Both the position numbers and the translations under genes were made by a program. From Streptomyces sp. R28 (GTDB taxonomy: Bacteria; Actinomycetota; Actinomycetes; Streptomycetales; Streptomycetaceae): a stretch of DNA of 64,000 bases. Below are positions 49,571 to 57,957 of this stretch, piece after piece. Every line of letters starts with the position of its first letter. Position 1 is the first letter of the stretch. The notes below the pieces were generated by a model. That model did no database searches, had not been told where the DNA came from, and saw only the letters and a list, made by a program, of their open reading frames with translations. The stretch is from positions 6,003,001 to 6,067,000 of the forward strand of contig NZ_CP163439.1 in NCBI RefSeq assembly GCF_041052385.1, given 5' to 3'.

Positions 49571-50761
49571 ATGGGTCCCCATCCTGCGGTCGCGGCGATA
49601 CGCCTGGCGGTCCGCCGCGTCCTCCACGACATCCTCACCGACCACAGCCGCTCCACCAACGCCCCCGCGCCCAGCACGTCACGCGCGATCTCGTACGAGA
49701 TCCCGCACATGACACCGGCCGTGGCGCCCCCCGCGACATCGACGGGCCTCACGCCCGCCGCGTACGACACGGCCCGCGAGCCGTCGTACGAGCTCCCCGG
49801 CCAGGCCCCGCAGGAGCCCACGCGCGCTGCCCCGCACGAGCGACCCCCCTCCCCGCTCGTGCTCGTGGCATGCTCCGGCGGCGCCGACTCCATGGCCCTC
49901 GCCTCCGCGCTCGCCTTCGAAGCCCCCAAACTCGGCATCCGCGCCGGCGCCGTCACCGTCGACCACGGTCTGCAGCCCGGCTCCGACCTGCGTGCCGAGG
50001 AAGTCGTCCTGCGCATGCGCGAACTCGGCCTCGACCCGGTCGAGTCCATCGCCGTGACAGTCGGCCGCCAGGGCGGACCCGAGGCCGCCGCCCGAGACGC
50101 CCGCTATGCCGCCCTCGACTCCGCGGCGGTCCGCCACGGCGCCGTCGCCGTCCTGCTCGGCCACACCCGGGACGACCAGGCCGAAACCGTCCTGCTCGGA
50201 CTCGCCCGCGGCTCAGGCATCCGCTCCCTGTCCGGAATGGCCGCGGTCTCGGGGGCCGGCGGCCGCTACCGGCGCCCCTTCCTCCAGCTCGACCGGCAGA
50301 CCGCCCGCAAGGCGTGCATGGTCCAGTCCCTGCCGGTCTGGGACGACCCCCACAACGCGGATCCCGCGTACACGAGGTCGCGGCTGCGCCAAGAGGGCCT
50401 GCCCGCTCTGGAGAAGGCACTCGGCAAGGGCGTCGTGGAGGCCCTCGCCCGCACCGCCCAGCTCTCCCGCGACGACGCCGACGCACTCGACGCCTGGGCC
50501 GGCCAGGCCGAGGCCGCCGTACGCGACTCGGCCGGCCTCCTGGAGTGCGCCAAGCTGTACGCCCTCCCGCCCGCCGTACGCCGCAGGATCCTGCGCCGCG
50601 CCGCCATCGAGGCCGGGGCGCCCGCCGGTGCGCTGTTCGCCCGCCACATCGAGGAAGTCGACCGCCTGATCACCGGCTGGCGCGGCCAGGGAGCCATCAA
50701 TCTCCCCGGCAAAGTCGTCGCACAGCGCCAGGGTGGCAGACTGGTGATTCGGCAAGGCTGA
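49571..50761 (+). CDS. tilS: tRNA(Ile)-lysidine synthase with N-terminal insertion
   Basis: 396 residues. PP-loop ATP pyrophosphatase motif SGGADS (102-107). Modifies C34 of tRNA-Ile(CAU) to lysidine, essential for AUA decoding. The helix MGPHPAVAAIRLAVRRVLHDIL normally leads almost directly into PLVLVACSGG; here about 70 residues (24-95), rich in Pro, Ala, Thr and SYEI/SYEL, are inserted between them. DNA in the insert (49680-49850) has repeated TCGTACGAG and CACGAG. hpt follows after 74 nt. Confidence 0.93.
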   Translation: MGPHPAVAAIRLAVRRVLHDILTDHSRSTNAPAPSTSRAISYEIPHMTPAVAPPATSTGLTPAAYDTAREPSYELPGQAPQEPTRAAPHERPPSPLVLVACSGGADSMALASALAFEAPKLGIRAGAVTVDHGLQPGSDLRAEEVVLRMRELGLDPVESIAVTVGRQGGPEAAARDARYAALDSAAVRHGAVAVLLGHTRDDQAETVLLGLARGSGIRSLSGMAAVSGAGGRYRRPFLQLDRQTARKACMVQSLPVWDDPHNADPAYTRSRLRQEGLPALEKALGKGVVEALARTAQLSRDDADALDAWAGQAEAAVRDSAGLLECAKLYALPPAVRRRILRRAAIEAGAPAGALFARHIEEVDRLITGWRGQGAINLPGKVVAQRQGGRLVIRQG

Positions 50762-50835
50762 AACCGGACCCTCCCACCGGCCCCAGAGCGGGTCGTGAGA
50801 GCGGCACGGACCAGCCGGTGGGACGACCGAAAGTG

Positions 50836-51396
50836 ATGCGGGTGGACGCGAAAGACATGGGTGCCGAGCTCCAGCAGGTGCTCATCACCAAGGAAGAGAT
50901 CGACGCGAAGCTGGCCGAGCTGGCCGCGAAGATCGACGCGGAGTACGCGGGCAAGGATCTGCTCATCGTCGGCGTCCTCAAGGGCGCGGTGATGGTCATG
51001 GCCGACCTCGCCCGAGCGCTGTCCACCCCCGTCACCATGGATTGGATGGCCGTGTCGTCGTACGGCGCCGGCACCCAGTCCTCCGGTGTCGTGCGGATCC
51101 TCAAGGACCTCGACACCGACATCAAGGGCAAGCACGTCCTGATCGTCGAGGACATCATCGACTCCGGCCTGACCCTGTCCTGGTTGATCTCCAACCTCGG
51201 CTCGCGCGAGCCCGCCTCCCTCAAGGTGTGCACCCTGCTGCGCAAGCCCGAGGCCGCGAAGGTCGCCATCGACGTGGAGTGGGTCGGCTTCGACATCCCC
51301 AACGAGTTCGTCGTGGGCTACGGCCTCGACTACGCCGAGAAGTACCGCAACCTCCCGTTCGTCGGTACGCTCGCGCCCCACGTCTACGGCGGCTGA
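50836..51396 (+). CDS. hpt: Hypoxanthine phosphoribosyltransferase
   Basis: 186 residues, purine salvage: hypoxanthine or guanine plus PRPP gives IMP or GMP. The PRPP-binding motif is VLIVEDIIDSGLTL, with the flexible-loop MDWMAVSSYG and the base-binding VEWVGFDIPNEFVVGYGLDY. An in-frame GTG at 50833 adjoins the ATG at 50836; either could initiate. Confidence 0.96.
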   Translation: MRVDAKDMGAELQQVLITKEEIDAKLAELAAKIDAEYAGKDLLIVGVLKGAVMVMADLARALSTPVTMDWMAVSSYGAGTQSSGVVRILKDLDTDIKGKHVLIVEDIIDSGLTLSWLISNLGSREPASLKVCTLLRKPEAAKVAIDVEWVGFDIPNEFVVGYGLDYAEKYRNLPFVGTLAPHVYGG

Positions 51397-51603
51397 GTCC
51401 GACGGTCCGCGCAGTCGGACCCCAAGGGCCCAAGCGCTGTACGAAGATCGGGAACCCCGGCGGGCCTCGCGCCGTTGGAGCATGCAGACGGGCTTGCCAG
51501 CCCTCCCGTGCGGCTACGGTCGTCAAAGCTGGGGTACCGTCAGAAGAACTGTCTTATCAAACTCACTATGGCAGGAGGGACGGGGCGGCACCGCTCCGTA
51601 TGG

Positions 51604-53643
51604 ATGGACGTGAAGCGATACTTCCGTGGGCCGGTCATGTGGATCGTGCTGGCCGTCCTTGCCGTGGTCGTGTTGATGCAGGTCGTCGGCTCGTCCGGCG
51701 GCTACAAGACGGTGGACACCGGCCAGGTCGTCCAGGCGATCAATGACAACAAGGTCGAGTCGGCCAAACTGACCACCGGCGACGAGCAGATCATCAAGGT
51801 CCAGCTCAAGGACGGCGCAAAGGTCGAGGGCGCCACCAAGATCCAGGCGAGCTATATCGGCGACCAAGGCGTGACCATCGCCAGCACGCTGCAGAACAAG
51901 TACCAGGACAAGCAGATCCCGGACGGCTATACGGTCTCGCCGTCCAAGCAGAACCCGTTCGTCGGCATCCTGCTCTCCCTGCTTCCCTTCGTCCTCATCG
52001 TGGTCGTCTTCCTGTTCCTGATGAATCAGATGCAGGGTGGCGGCTCCCGGGTCATGAACTTCGGCAAGTCCAAGGCGAAGCTCATCACCAAGGACACCCC
52101 GAAGACGACGTTCTCGGACGTCGCGGGCTCGGACGAGGCAGTCGAGGAGCTCCAGGAGATCAAGGAGTTCCTCCAGGAGCCGGCGAAGTTCCAGGCCGTC
52201 GGCGCCAAGATCCCCAAGGGCGTTCTGCTCTACGGGCCTCCTGGTACCGGTAAGACGCTCCTCGCGCGCGCCGTCGCCGGCGAGGCGGGCGTCCCCTTCT
52301 ACTCGATCTCCGGTTCCGACTTCGTCGAGATGTTCGTCGGTGTCGGTGCCTCCCGGGTCCGTGACCTGTTCGAGCAGGCGAAGGCGAACGCCCCGGCGAT
52401 CGTCTTCGTCGACGAGATCGACGCGGTCGGCCGCCACCGCGGCGCCGGCCTCGGCGGCGGTCACGACGAGCGCGAGCAGACTCTGAACCAGCTGCTCGTC
52501 GAGATGGACGGCTTCGACGTCAAGGGCGGCGTGATCCTCATCGCCGCGACGAACCGGCCCGACATCCTCGACCCGGCCCTCCTGCGCCCCGGCCGCTTCG
52601 ACCGCCAGATCGCGGTCGACCGTCCGGACATGCAGGGCCGTCTGGAGATCCTCAAGGTCCACCAGAAGGGCAAGCCGGTCGCCCCGGACGTCGACCTGTC
52701 GGCGGTCGCCCGCCGCACGCCGGGCTTCACCGGCGCGGACCTGAGCAACGTCCTCAACGAGGCAGCGCTGCTCACGGCCCGCTCGGACATGAAGCTGATC
52801 GACAACCACATGCTGGACGAGGCCATCGACCGCGTCGTGGCGGGCCCGCAGAAGCGGACCCGGATCATGTCGGACAAGGAAAAGAAGATCACCGCGTACC
52901 ACGAGGGCGGCCACGCCCTGGTCGCGGCGGCTTCCCCCAACTCCGACCCGGTCCACAAGATCACGATCTTGTCGCGAGGCCGTGCGCTGGGCTACACGAT
53001 GGTGCTCCCGGACGAGGACAAGTACTCGACCACGCGCAACGAAATGCTGGACCAGCTGGCCTACATGCTGGGCGGCCGCGCGGCCGAGGAACTGGTCTTC
53101 CACGACCCGACCACGGGTGCCGCGAACGACATCGAGAAGGCCACGACCACCGCCCGCGCGATGGTCACGCAGTACGGCATGACCGAGCGTCTCGGCGCGA
53201 TCAAGTTCGGTGGCGACAACACCGAGCCGTTCCTCGGGCGTGAGATGGCTCACCAGCGCGACTACTCGGAAGAGGTCGCCGCGCTGGTGGACGAGGAAGT
53301 CAAGAAGCTCATCGAGAACGCGCACAACGAAGCCTGGGAGATCCTGGTCGAGAACCGCGACGTCCTCGACAACCTGGTCCTTCAGCTGCTGGAGAGGGAG
53401 ACGCTGGGCAAGGAGGAGATCGCCGAGATCTTCGCCCCCATCGTCAAGCGTCCGCCCCGGCCCGCCTGGACCGGTTCCTCGAGGCGCACGCCGTCCACCC
53501 GTCCGCCGGTGCTCTCCCCGAAGGAGCTCGCACTGACGAACGGCGCCAACGGCGCGACGCCGGCGATCAGCACCGCGAAGTCGACGGCGGCGGAGCCCGC
53601 GCCGGCGGCCGAGCCTGCTCCCGAGGAGCGTCCGGAGAGCTGA
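51604..53643 (+). CDS. ftsH: ATP-dependent zinc metalloprotease FtsH
   Basis: 679 residues from the ATG at 51604 (MDVKRYFRGPVMW); an in-frame ATG at 51568 would add 12 residues. Two membrane helices flank an extracytoplasmic domain (about 10-30 and 120-145). The AAA+ module has GPPGTGKT, Walker B IVFVDEIDAVG and the second region of homology NRPDILDPALLRPGRFDR. The zinc site is HEGGH. Degrades membrane and regulatory proteins. The C-terminal Ala/Pro/Glu-rich tail is typical of the genus. A strong terminator follows. Confidence 0.97.
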   Translation: MDVKRYFRGPVMWIVLAVLAVVVLMQVVGSSGGYKTVDTGQVVQAINDNKVESAKLTTGDEQIIKVQLKDGAKVEGATKIQASYIGDQGVTIASTLQNKYQDKQIPDGYTVSPSKQNPFVGILLSLLPFVLIVVVFLFLMNQMQGGGSRVMNFGKSKAKLITKDTPKTTFSDVAGSDEAVEELQEIKEFLQEPAKFQAVGAKIPKGVLLYGPPGTGKTLLARAVAGEAGVPFYSISGSDFVEMFVGVGASRVRDLFEQAKANAPAIVFVDEIDAVGRHRGAGLGGGHDEREQTLNQLLVEMDGFDVKGGVILIAATNRPDILDPALLRPGRFDRQIAVDRPDMQGRLEILKVHQKGKPVAPDVDLSAVARRTPGFTGADLSNVLNEAALLTARSDMKLIDNHMLDEAIDRVVAGPQKRTRIMSDKEKKITAYHEGGHALVAAASPNSDPVHKITILSRGRALGYTMVLPDEDKYSTTRNEMLDQLAYMLGGRAAEELVFHDPTTGAANDIEKATTTARAMVTQYGMTERLGAIKFGGDNTEPFLGREMAHQRDYSEEVAALVDEEVKKLIENAHNEAWEILVENRDVLDNLVLQLLERETLGKEEIAEIFAPIVKRPPRPAWTGSSRRTPSTRPPVLSPKELALTNGANGATPAISTAKSTAAEPAPAAEPAPEERPES

Positions 53644-53679
53644 CGCCCCGGCCCCGGTGACCCCACCGGCCCGGAATGG

Positions 53680-53722
53680 ATGCCGCGCCCCCCTGGTTCT
53701 AGCCTGGGGGGCGCGGCATTTT
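53680..53722 (+). terminator. Rho-independent terminator after ftsH
   Basis: A perfect 14-bp stem, ATGCCGCGCCCCCC (53680-53693) with GGGGGGCGCGGCAT (53706-53719), 12-nt loop, and TTTT at the 3' edge. The best intrinsic terminator in the window; it insulates folE from ftsH, so folE needs its own promoter. Confidence 0.88.
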
Positions 53723-53785
53723 CGTATGCCCGCAGTTCAGACGCGTGACCCATACGCGCCACCCGCGAAGGAACGAGGCACCACA

Positions 53786-54391
53786 ATGACCGACCCGGTG
53801 ACGCTGGACGGCGAGGGCTCCATCGGCGAGTTCGACGAGAAGCGAGCCGAGAACGCCGTGCGCGAACTGCTGATCGCGGTCGGCGAGGACCCGGACCGCG
53901 AGGGGCTGAGGGAGACTCCGGCGCGGGTGGCGCGGGCTTATCGGGAGCTCCTTGCCGGGCATACGCAGGAGCCCGAGGACGTCCTGACGACTACGTTCGA
54001 TATTGGGCACGATGAGATGGTCCTGGTGAAGGACATCGAGATCGTTTCCTTGTGCGAGCATCACATGCTGCCATTCCACGGCGTGGCTCACATCGGGTAT
54101 ATCCCGGCTGAAAGCGGCAAGATCACGGGCCTGTCGAAGCTTGCGCGGCTGGTTGAGGTGTTTGCCCGTCGCCTGCAGGTGCAGGAACGACTCACCACGC
54201 AGGTCGCCGACTCTCTGATGAGCATCCTCGAGGCCCGGGGTGTGATCGTCGTCATCGAGGCCGAGCACATGTGCATGTCGGTGCGCGGTATCCGTAAGCC
54301 CGGCGCCAAGACCACGACGTCGGCGGTGCGTGGACAGCTTCGGGACGCCACGACCCGGGCCGAGGCAATGAGCCTGATACTGGCGCGCTGA
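53786..54391 (+). CDS. folE: GTP cyclohydrolase I
   Basis: 201 residues. First step of folate synthesis: GTP to dihydroneopterin triphosphate. SLCEHHMLPFHG has the zinc Cys and catalytic His; the second zinc Cys is in AEHMCMSVRGI. GYIPAESGKITGLSKLARLVEVFARRLQVQE is the family core. The only pathway gene here on the plus strand. Confidence 0.97.
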   Translation: MTDPVTLDGEGSIGEFDEKRAENAVRELLIAVGEDPDREGLRETPARVARAYRELLAGHTQEPEDVLTTTFDIGHDEMVLVKDIEIVSLCEHHMLPFHGVAHIGYIPAESGKITGLSKLARLVEVFARRLQVQERLTTQVADSLMSILEARGVIVVIEAEHMCMSVRGIRKPGAKTTTSAVRGQLRDATTRAEAMSLILAR

Positions 54392-54399
54392 CCTGCCCG

Positions 54400-54888
54400 T
54401 CACACCGTCGGTGCTGCCCCCGCGCCGTTGTGCTCGTCGTCCTCCGGGAGCTTGCACACGCGTTCCAGGAAGATGGCCGCCGCTATGACGCCGACGCCCG
54501 CTACGACCGAGAAGCCGGCGTAGATGGCCTGGTCGCGGCGGGCGGGGATGTCGAGGAGTTCCAGGAGGAAGACGCCCGCGCCGCCGTACATGCCGGCGAC
54601 GAGGGCGGCGACCAGGGCGCTGGCCTGGCCGAAGACGACCGCGCGGGCGGCCATCAGGGGGTCGACGCCCTTGGCATCGGGCTGGCGTTCGCGTTGGGCC
54701 CTGAGGCGGGCGCGGATGGAGAGCGCCGTGGCGAGCAGGACCACGGCGATCACGGCGAGGACGATGGGCGCGGCCAGCGGGACGCTCGGAAGGGTCCCGA
54801 TCGAGTTCCAGAGGCGGGCGCCCGCCCAGGACACGACTCCGGCGATGAGGAAGATGCCGGCCAGCATCCTGATGCGCAGCTCTCTCAC
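54400..54888 (-). CDS. DUF3180 family membrane protein
   Basis: 162 residues with four hydrophobic segments; first-helix MLAGIFLIAGVVSWAGARLW and the RAVVFGQASALVAALVAGMYGG block match DUF3180, conserved at the end of actinobacterial fol operons. GTG start at 54888. Function unknown; gene order conservation suggests co-transcription with folK. Confidence 0.88.
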   Translation of the reverse strand: MRELRIRMLAGIFLIAGVVSWAGARLWNSIGTLPSVPLAAPIVLAVIAVVLLATALSIRARLRAQRERQPDAKGVDPLMAARAVVFGQASALVAALVAGMYGGAGVFLLELLDIPARRDQAIYAGFSVVAGVGVIAAAIFLERVCKLPEDDEHNGAGAAPTV

Positions 54889-54949
54889 GGTGTCCCTTCA
54901 GCTCCCCCGGGTCCCCACGGACCGTGGTCGATCGTCTTGACCTTAACGA

Positions 54950-55561
54950 CTACTCGGGCAGCTGGAGTTCCAGGTCCCGGCGTGGTTCGACGCCGTGGTG
55001 CGTGATGCCGGCCAGGAGGTCGGCCACCGAGCCGCGACCCGGAAGCTGTGCCTGCGGCTCGACGTCGTGCCAGGGGGCGAGGACGAAGGCGCGTTCGTGG
55101 GCGCGTGGGTGGGGGAGGGTGAGGGCCGGGTCGTCGGAGACGACGTCGGCGTACGCGACGATGTCGACGTCGAGGGTGCGTGCGCCCCAGCGCTCGTCCC
55201 GTACGCGATGGAAGGCCTCCTCGACCGCTTGCGCGCGCTCCAGGAGGGAGGACGGGGGGAGCGTGGTCTTGAGGACCACGACCGCGTTGAAGTAGGACGG
55301 CTGGCTTCCCGGCTCCACGCCCCACGGCTCCGTCTCGTACACCGGGGAGACCGCCTTGATGCGGACGCCGGGGGTGTCCTCGAGGGCGTCGATGGCGCCC
55401 TGGAGGGTCTCCAGGCGGTTGCCGAGGTTGGAGCCGAGGGAGATCACGGCGCGTTTCGGGTTGTGGAGGGTGGTGTCGGCGGCGTCGACCTTCTCGACGA
55501 CGGAGGCGGGTACCGGCTGTACGGTCGGGTCGCTGTGACCCTCGGTGAAGAACGCGGTCAT
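54950..55561 (-). CDS. folK: 2-amino-4-hydroxy-6-hydroxymethyldihydropteridine pyrophosphokinase
   Basis: 203 residues. ISLGSNLGNRLETLQGAIDAL at the start of the fold (about residue 42), then SPVYETEPWG and the signature RDERWGARTLDVDIVAYADV. Transfers pyrophosphate from ATP to the pterin alcohol. About 40 residues longer at the N-terminus than minimal HPPK. The ATG overlaps the folB stop (ATGA). Confidence 0.96.
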   Translation of the reverse strand: MTAFFTEGHSDPTVQPVPASVVEKVDAADTTLHNPKRAVISLGSNLGNRLETLQGAIDALEDTPGVRIKAVSPVYETEPWGVEPGSQPSYFNAVVVLKTTLPPSSLLERAQAVEEAFHRVRDERWGARTLDVDIVAYADVVSDDPALTLPHPRAHERAFVLAPWHDVEPQAQLPGRGSVADLLAGITHHGVEPRRDLELQLPE

Positions 55562-55917
55562 ACTCGGCTCCGGGTGATGGTGACGGTCACGTCGTCGAAG
55601 GGGACCGTGATCGGCGCGTCCGGTTTGTGGACGGTGACCTCGACCTCCTGGACCCCTTCGTGCTTCAGGCAGGCCTGGGCGATGCGCGCGGGGAGCGTCT
55701 CGATGAGGTTGACCGGCTCGCCCTCGACGACGGCCACGACCTCCTCCGCCACGATGCCGTAGTGCACGGTCTTCGCCAGGTCGTCGTCGGCAGCGGCCGG
55801 CCGGGTGTCCAGGCCGAGGACGAGGTCCACCACGAAGGTCTGGCCCTCCCTGCGTTCCTCGGGGAACACACCGTGGTACCCGCGGGCCTTGAGGCCGCGC
55901 AGCGCGACACGATCCAC
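55558..55917 (-). CDS. folB: Dihydroneopterin aldolase
   Basis: 119 residues from the GTG at 55917 (AGGAG 8 nt upstream); the GTG at 55926 is a less well spaced alternative. VALRGLKARGYHGVFPEERREGQTFVVDL, with the Glu/Tyr of the active site region, and LIETLPARIAQACL match FolB. Cleaves dihydroneopterin to the hydroxymethylpterin used by FolK. Confidence 0.95.
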   Translation of the reverse strand: MDRVALRGLKARGYHGVFPEERREGQTFVVDLVLGLDTRPAAADDDLAKTVHYGIVAEEVVAVVEGEPVNLIETLPARIAQACLKHEGVQEVEVTVHKPDAPITVPFDDVTVTITRSRV

Positions 55918-56190
55918 GCGAATCACTCCTGCAATCGTCGGTGACGGCCGGTCCGTGTCGCGTGCGGGCGGCACACCGGCCTCGAACGAATCTACCTGCG
56001 GGCACTGACAGGGCCGGGCCAAGGGGGCGTGGGCCCGGTCCGGGCCAGGAGGATTCATCGAGTGTTTCCCCTGGGGAACCCGGCGACTCACGGCTTGGTA
56101 GCCGCGCCTACCCGCAGGTGCGTGATTCCAACCACTCCTTGGTCCCGGCGGGGCCACGCAGGCCCCCTTGCGGGTGGCTTCAGCGAGTCG
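55918..56190 (-). other. Intergenic region between folB and the NTF2-like gene
   Basis: No gene recognised. A 13-bp palindrome TTCCCC-T-GGGGAA lies at 56066-56078, about 150 nt upstream of folB, and could be an operator or a weak stem. The folB promoter must be here unless transcription reads through the hairpin at 56191-56211. Confidence 0.4.
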
Positions 56191-56211
56191 GCCCCGGGTT
56201 GTCCCCGGGGC
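56191..56211 (-). terminator. GC-rich hairpin downstream of the folP/NTF2 unit
   Basis: GCCCCGGG (56191-56198) and CCCGGGGC (56204-56211) form an 8-bp stem with a TTGTC loop, 66 nt past the stop of the NTF2-like gene. It suggests folP-NTF2 and folB-folK-DUF3180 are separate transcripts. Confidence 0.5.
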
Positions 56212-56276
56212 GTCCCTCTGGTGGTCCCTGTAGGGGCCGCCCCCGCAGCAGTGGCCCCTGTGGGGCGCCTACCCAC

Positions 56277-56780
56277 TCAGGAGGGGGTGTCGTCGCTCTC
56301 TTCCTCGTCGTTTTCGGCCAGAACGGGCGACGCGTGGTGCGACCAGATCTTCCAGCCGTCGGGTGTGCGGCGGAACACGTTGGTGGCGACCACCAGCTGG
56401 CCCACGAGGGGGCCGAGTTCCTCGCTGCCCTCGGGGGCGGGGCCGCCGCTGAGGATGTTCTCGGTGCAGGTCACCAGGGCGGTGTCGCCGGTGACGGAGA
56501 CGTGCACGTCGGTGAGGAAGAACTGGATGTAGTCGGTGTTGGCCATGATCAGCGCGTACGACCTGAGGACCTCGCCGCGTCCGGTGAGCACCGGCCAGCC
56601 GGGGTGCACGCAGGAGACCACGCCGGCGTCGGCCGGGTCGTGGTACGTCTCGTCGATGCCCAGGTCGGACGGGGTGAGCCAGAGCGAGGACAGCTTTTCG
56701 AAGTCGCCGCTCTCCAACGCCTCGTAGAAGGCGGTGTTGGCGGCCTCCACTTGCTCGACGTCGGTGTGCGGGGCGCTCAC
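56277..56780 (-). CDS. NTF2/SnoaL-like domain protein
   Basis: 167 residues: VEAANTAFYEALESGDFEKLSSLWLTPSD, CVHPGWPVLTGRGEVLRSYALIMANTDYIQFFLTDVHVSVTGDTALVTCTENIL and DGWKIWSHHASPV are the conserved NTF2-like cone-fold segments. A ketosteroid-isomerase-like fold, but no catalytic assignment. The ATG overlaps the folP stop (ATGA), so it belongs to the folate operon; conserved there in Streptomyces. Confidence 0.87.
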   Translation of the reverse strand: MSAPHTDVEQVEAANTAFYEALESGDFEKLSSLWLTPSDLGIDETYHDPADAGVVSCVHPGWPVLTGRGEVLRSYALIMANTDYIQFFLTDVHVSVTGDTALVTCTENILSGGPAPEGSEELGPLVGQLVVATNVFRRTPDGWKIWSHHASPVLAENDEEESDDTPS

Positions 56781-57715
56781 CGGGCTCCTTCAGAGCGGTG
56801 CGCGCCGCCGTTCACGCCGCCGTGCTCGGCGTTCGCGCCGGGCGCGTTCTGGGCGTCACGCGCCTCTTCGATCGCGCGCGCGACGCGTACCGCGTCCGCC
56901 GTGGCGCGCACCTCGTGCACGCGCACCGCCCACGCGCCGGCCTGCGCCGCGAGCGCCGAGACGGCCGCCGTGGCGGCGTCGCGCTCACGGGCGGGCGGTG
57001 GCGCGCCCTGCGGTCCTGCGAGGACGCGGCCGAGGAACCGCTTGCGGGAGGCGGCGACGAGGAGGGGGTGGCCGAGGGCGAGGAGCCGGTCGAGGTGGGC
57101 GAGGAGGACGAGGTCGTGCTCGGCGTCCTTGGAGAAGCCGAGGCCGGGGTCGACGACGATGCGGTCGGGGGCGATGCCGCCGGCCAGAACGGCCTCCACG
57201 CGCGCGTGGAGCTCCTCGACGACTTCGGCGACGACGTCGTCGTACCTGCCCTTGACGTTTGCGCCGTCGAGGAAGCCCCGCCAGTGCATGACGACGAACG
57301 GGGCGCCGGTCTCCGCGACGACCGGGATCATCGCGGGGTCGGCGAGGCCGCCACTGACGTCGTTGACGAGGGCGGCGCCGGCGGCGAGGGCCTGTTCGGC
57401 GACGGAGGCGCGCATCGTGTCGACGGAGATCGTGACGCCCTCGGAGGCGAGGTCGCGGACCACGGGGACGACGCGGCGCAGCTCTTCGGCCTCGTCGACC
57501 CGGGTGGCGCCGGGGCGGGTGGACTCGCCGCCGACGTCGACCAGGTCGGCGCCCTCCTCGACCAGGGCGAGGCCGTGCTTGACGGCGGCCGTCGTGTCGA
57601 ACCAGCGCCCGCCGTCGGAGAAGGAGTCGGGAGTGACGTTCACGACTCCCATGACCGCGCAGCGATCCCACTGCGGAAGGCCCGTGACGCGCCCGCGTCC
57701 GCTCTGCTTGCTCAT
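56777..57715 (-). CDS. folP: Dihydropteroate synthase
   Basis: 312 residues. MGVVNVTPDSFSDGG and LVDVGGESTRPGA are the two DHPS signatures; VVDPGLGFSKDAEHD and the sulfonamide-site region ASRKRFLGRVL are also present. Condenses pABA with pterin pyrophosphate; target of sulfa drugs. The C-terminal ~25 residues are an unconserved Ala/Gly/Asn tail. Confidence 0.96.
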   Translation of the reverse strand: MSKQSGRGRVTGLPQWDRCAVMGVVNVTPDSFSDGGRWFDTTAAVKHGLALVEEGADLVDVGGESTRPGATRVDEAEELRRVVPVVRDLASEGVTISVDTMRASVAEQALAAGAALVNDVSGGLADPAMIPVVAETGAPFVVMHWRGFLDGANVKGRYDDVVAEVVEELHARVEAVLAGGIAPDRIVVDPGLGFSKDAEHDLVLLAHLDRLLALGHPLLVAASRKRFLGRVLAGPQGAPPPARERDAATAAVSALAAQAGAWAVRVHEVRATADAVRVARAIEEARDAQNAPGANAEHGGVNGGAHRSEGAR

Positions 57716-57796
57716 ATGTTCAGCGTAGGCCCATGGGAGTGCCGGGACGTGCGGTGGCCCGAGCGGGAGCCCTGGGGTGGGGGTGGGGCGGGCCGG

Positions 57797-57845
57797 CGCG
57801 GGGTGGTCGTGTGCGGCGGTGCGGGAAGCGCAGTGGCGAGCAGGC
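57797..57845. repeat. Degenerate duplication of the 3' end of the DUF2156 gene
   Basis: This stretch (beginning CGGCGCGGGGTGGTCGTG) is roughly 80-85 percent identical by eye to 58007-58052 in the last codons of the DUF2156 gene, with a 2-nt insertion. It lies in the folP upstream gap (57716-57957), which otherwise holds nothing recognisable. It looks like a decayed local duplication. Confidence 0.5.
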
Positions 57846-57957
57846 CCGGGGGAGTGCCGCAGGCCCGAGTATGTGCCGTGATGGTCTGCGGCCCGGGCGG
57901 ACGCCTGGAGGTGGGGTGGCTTCCGCTCGGGCCTGGCTTGGGTGGGTGCGGTTCCGG

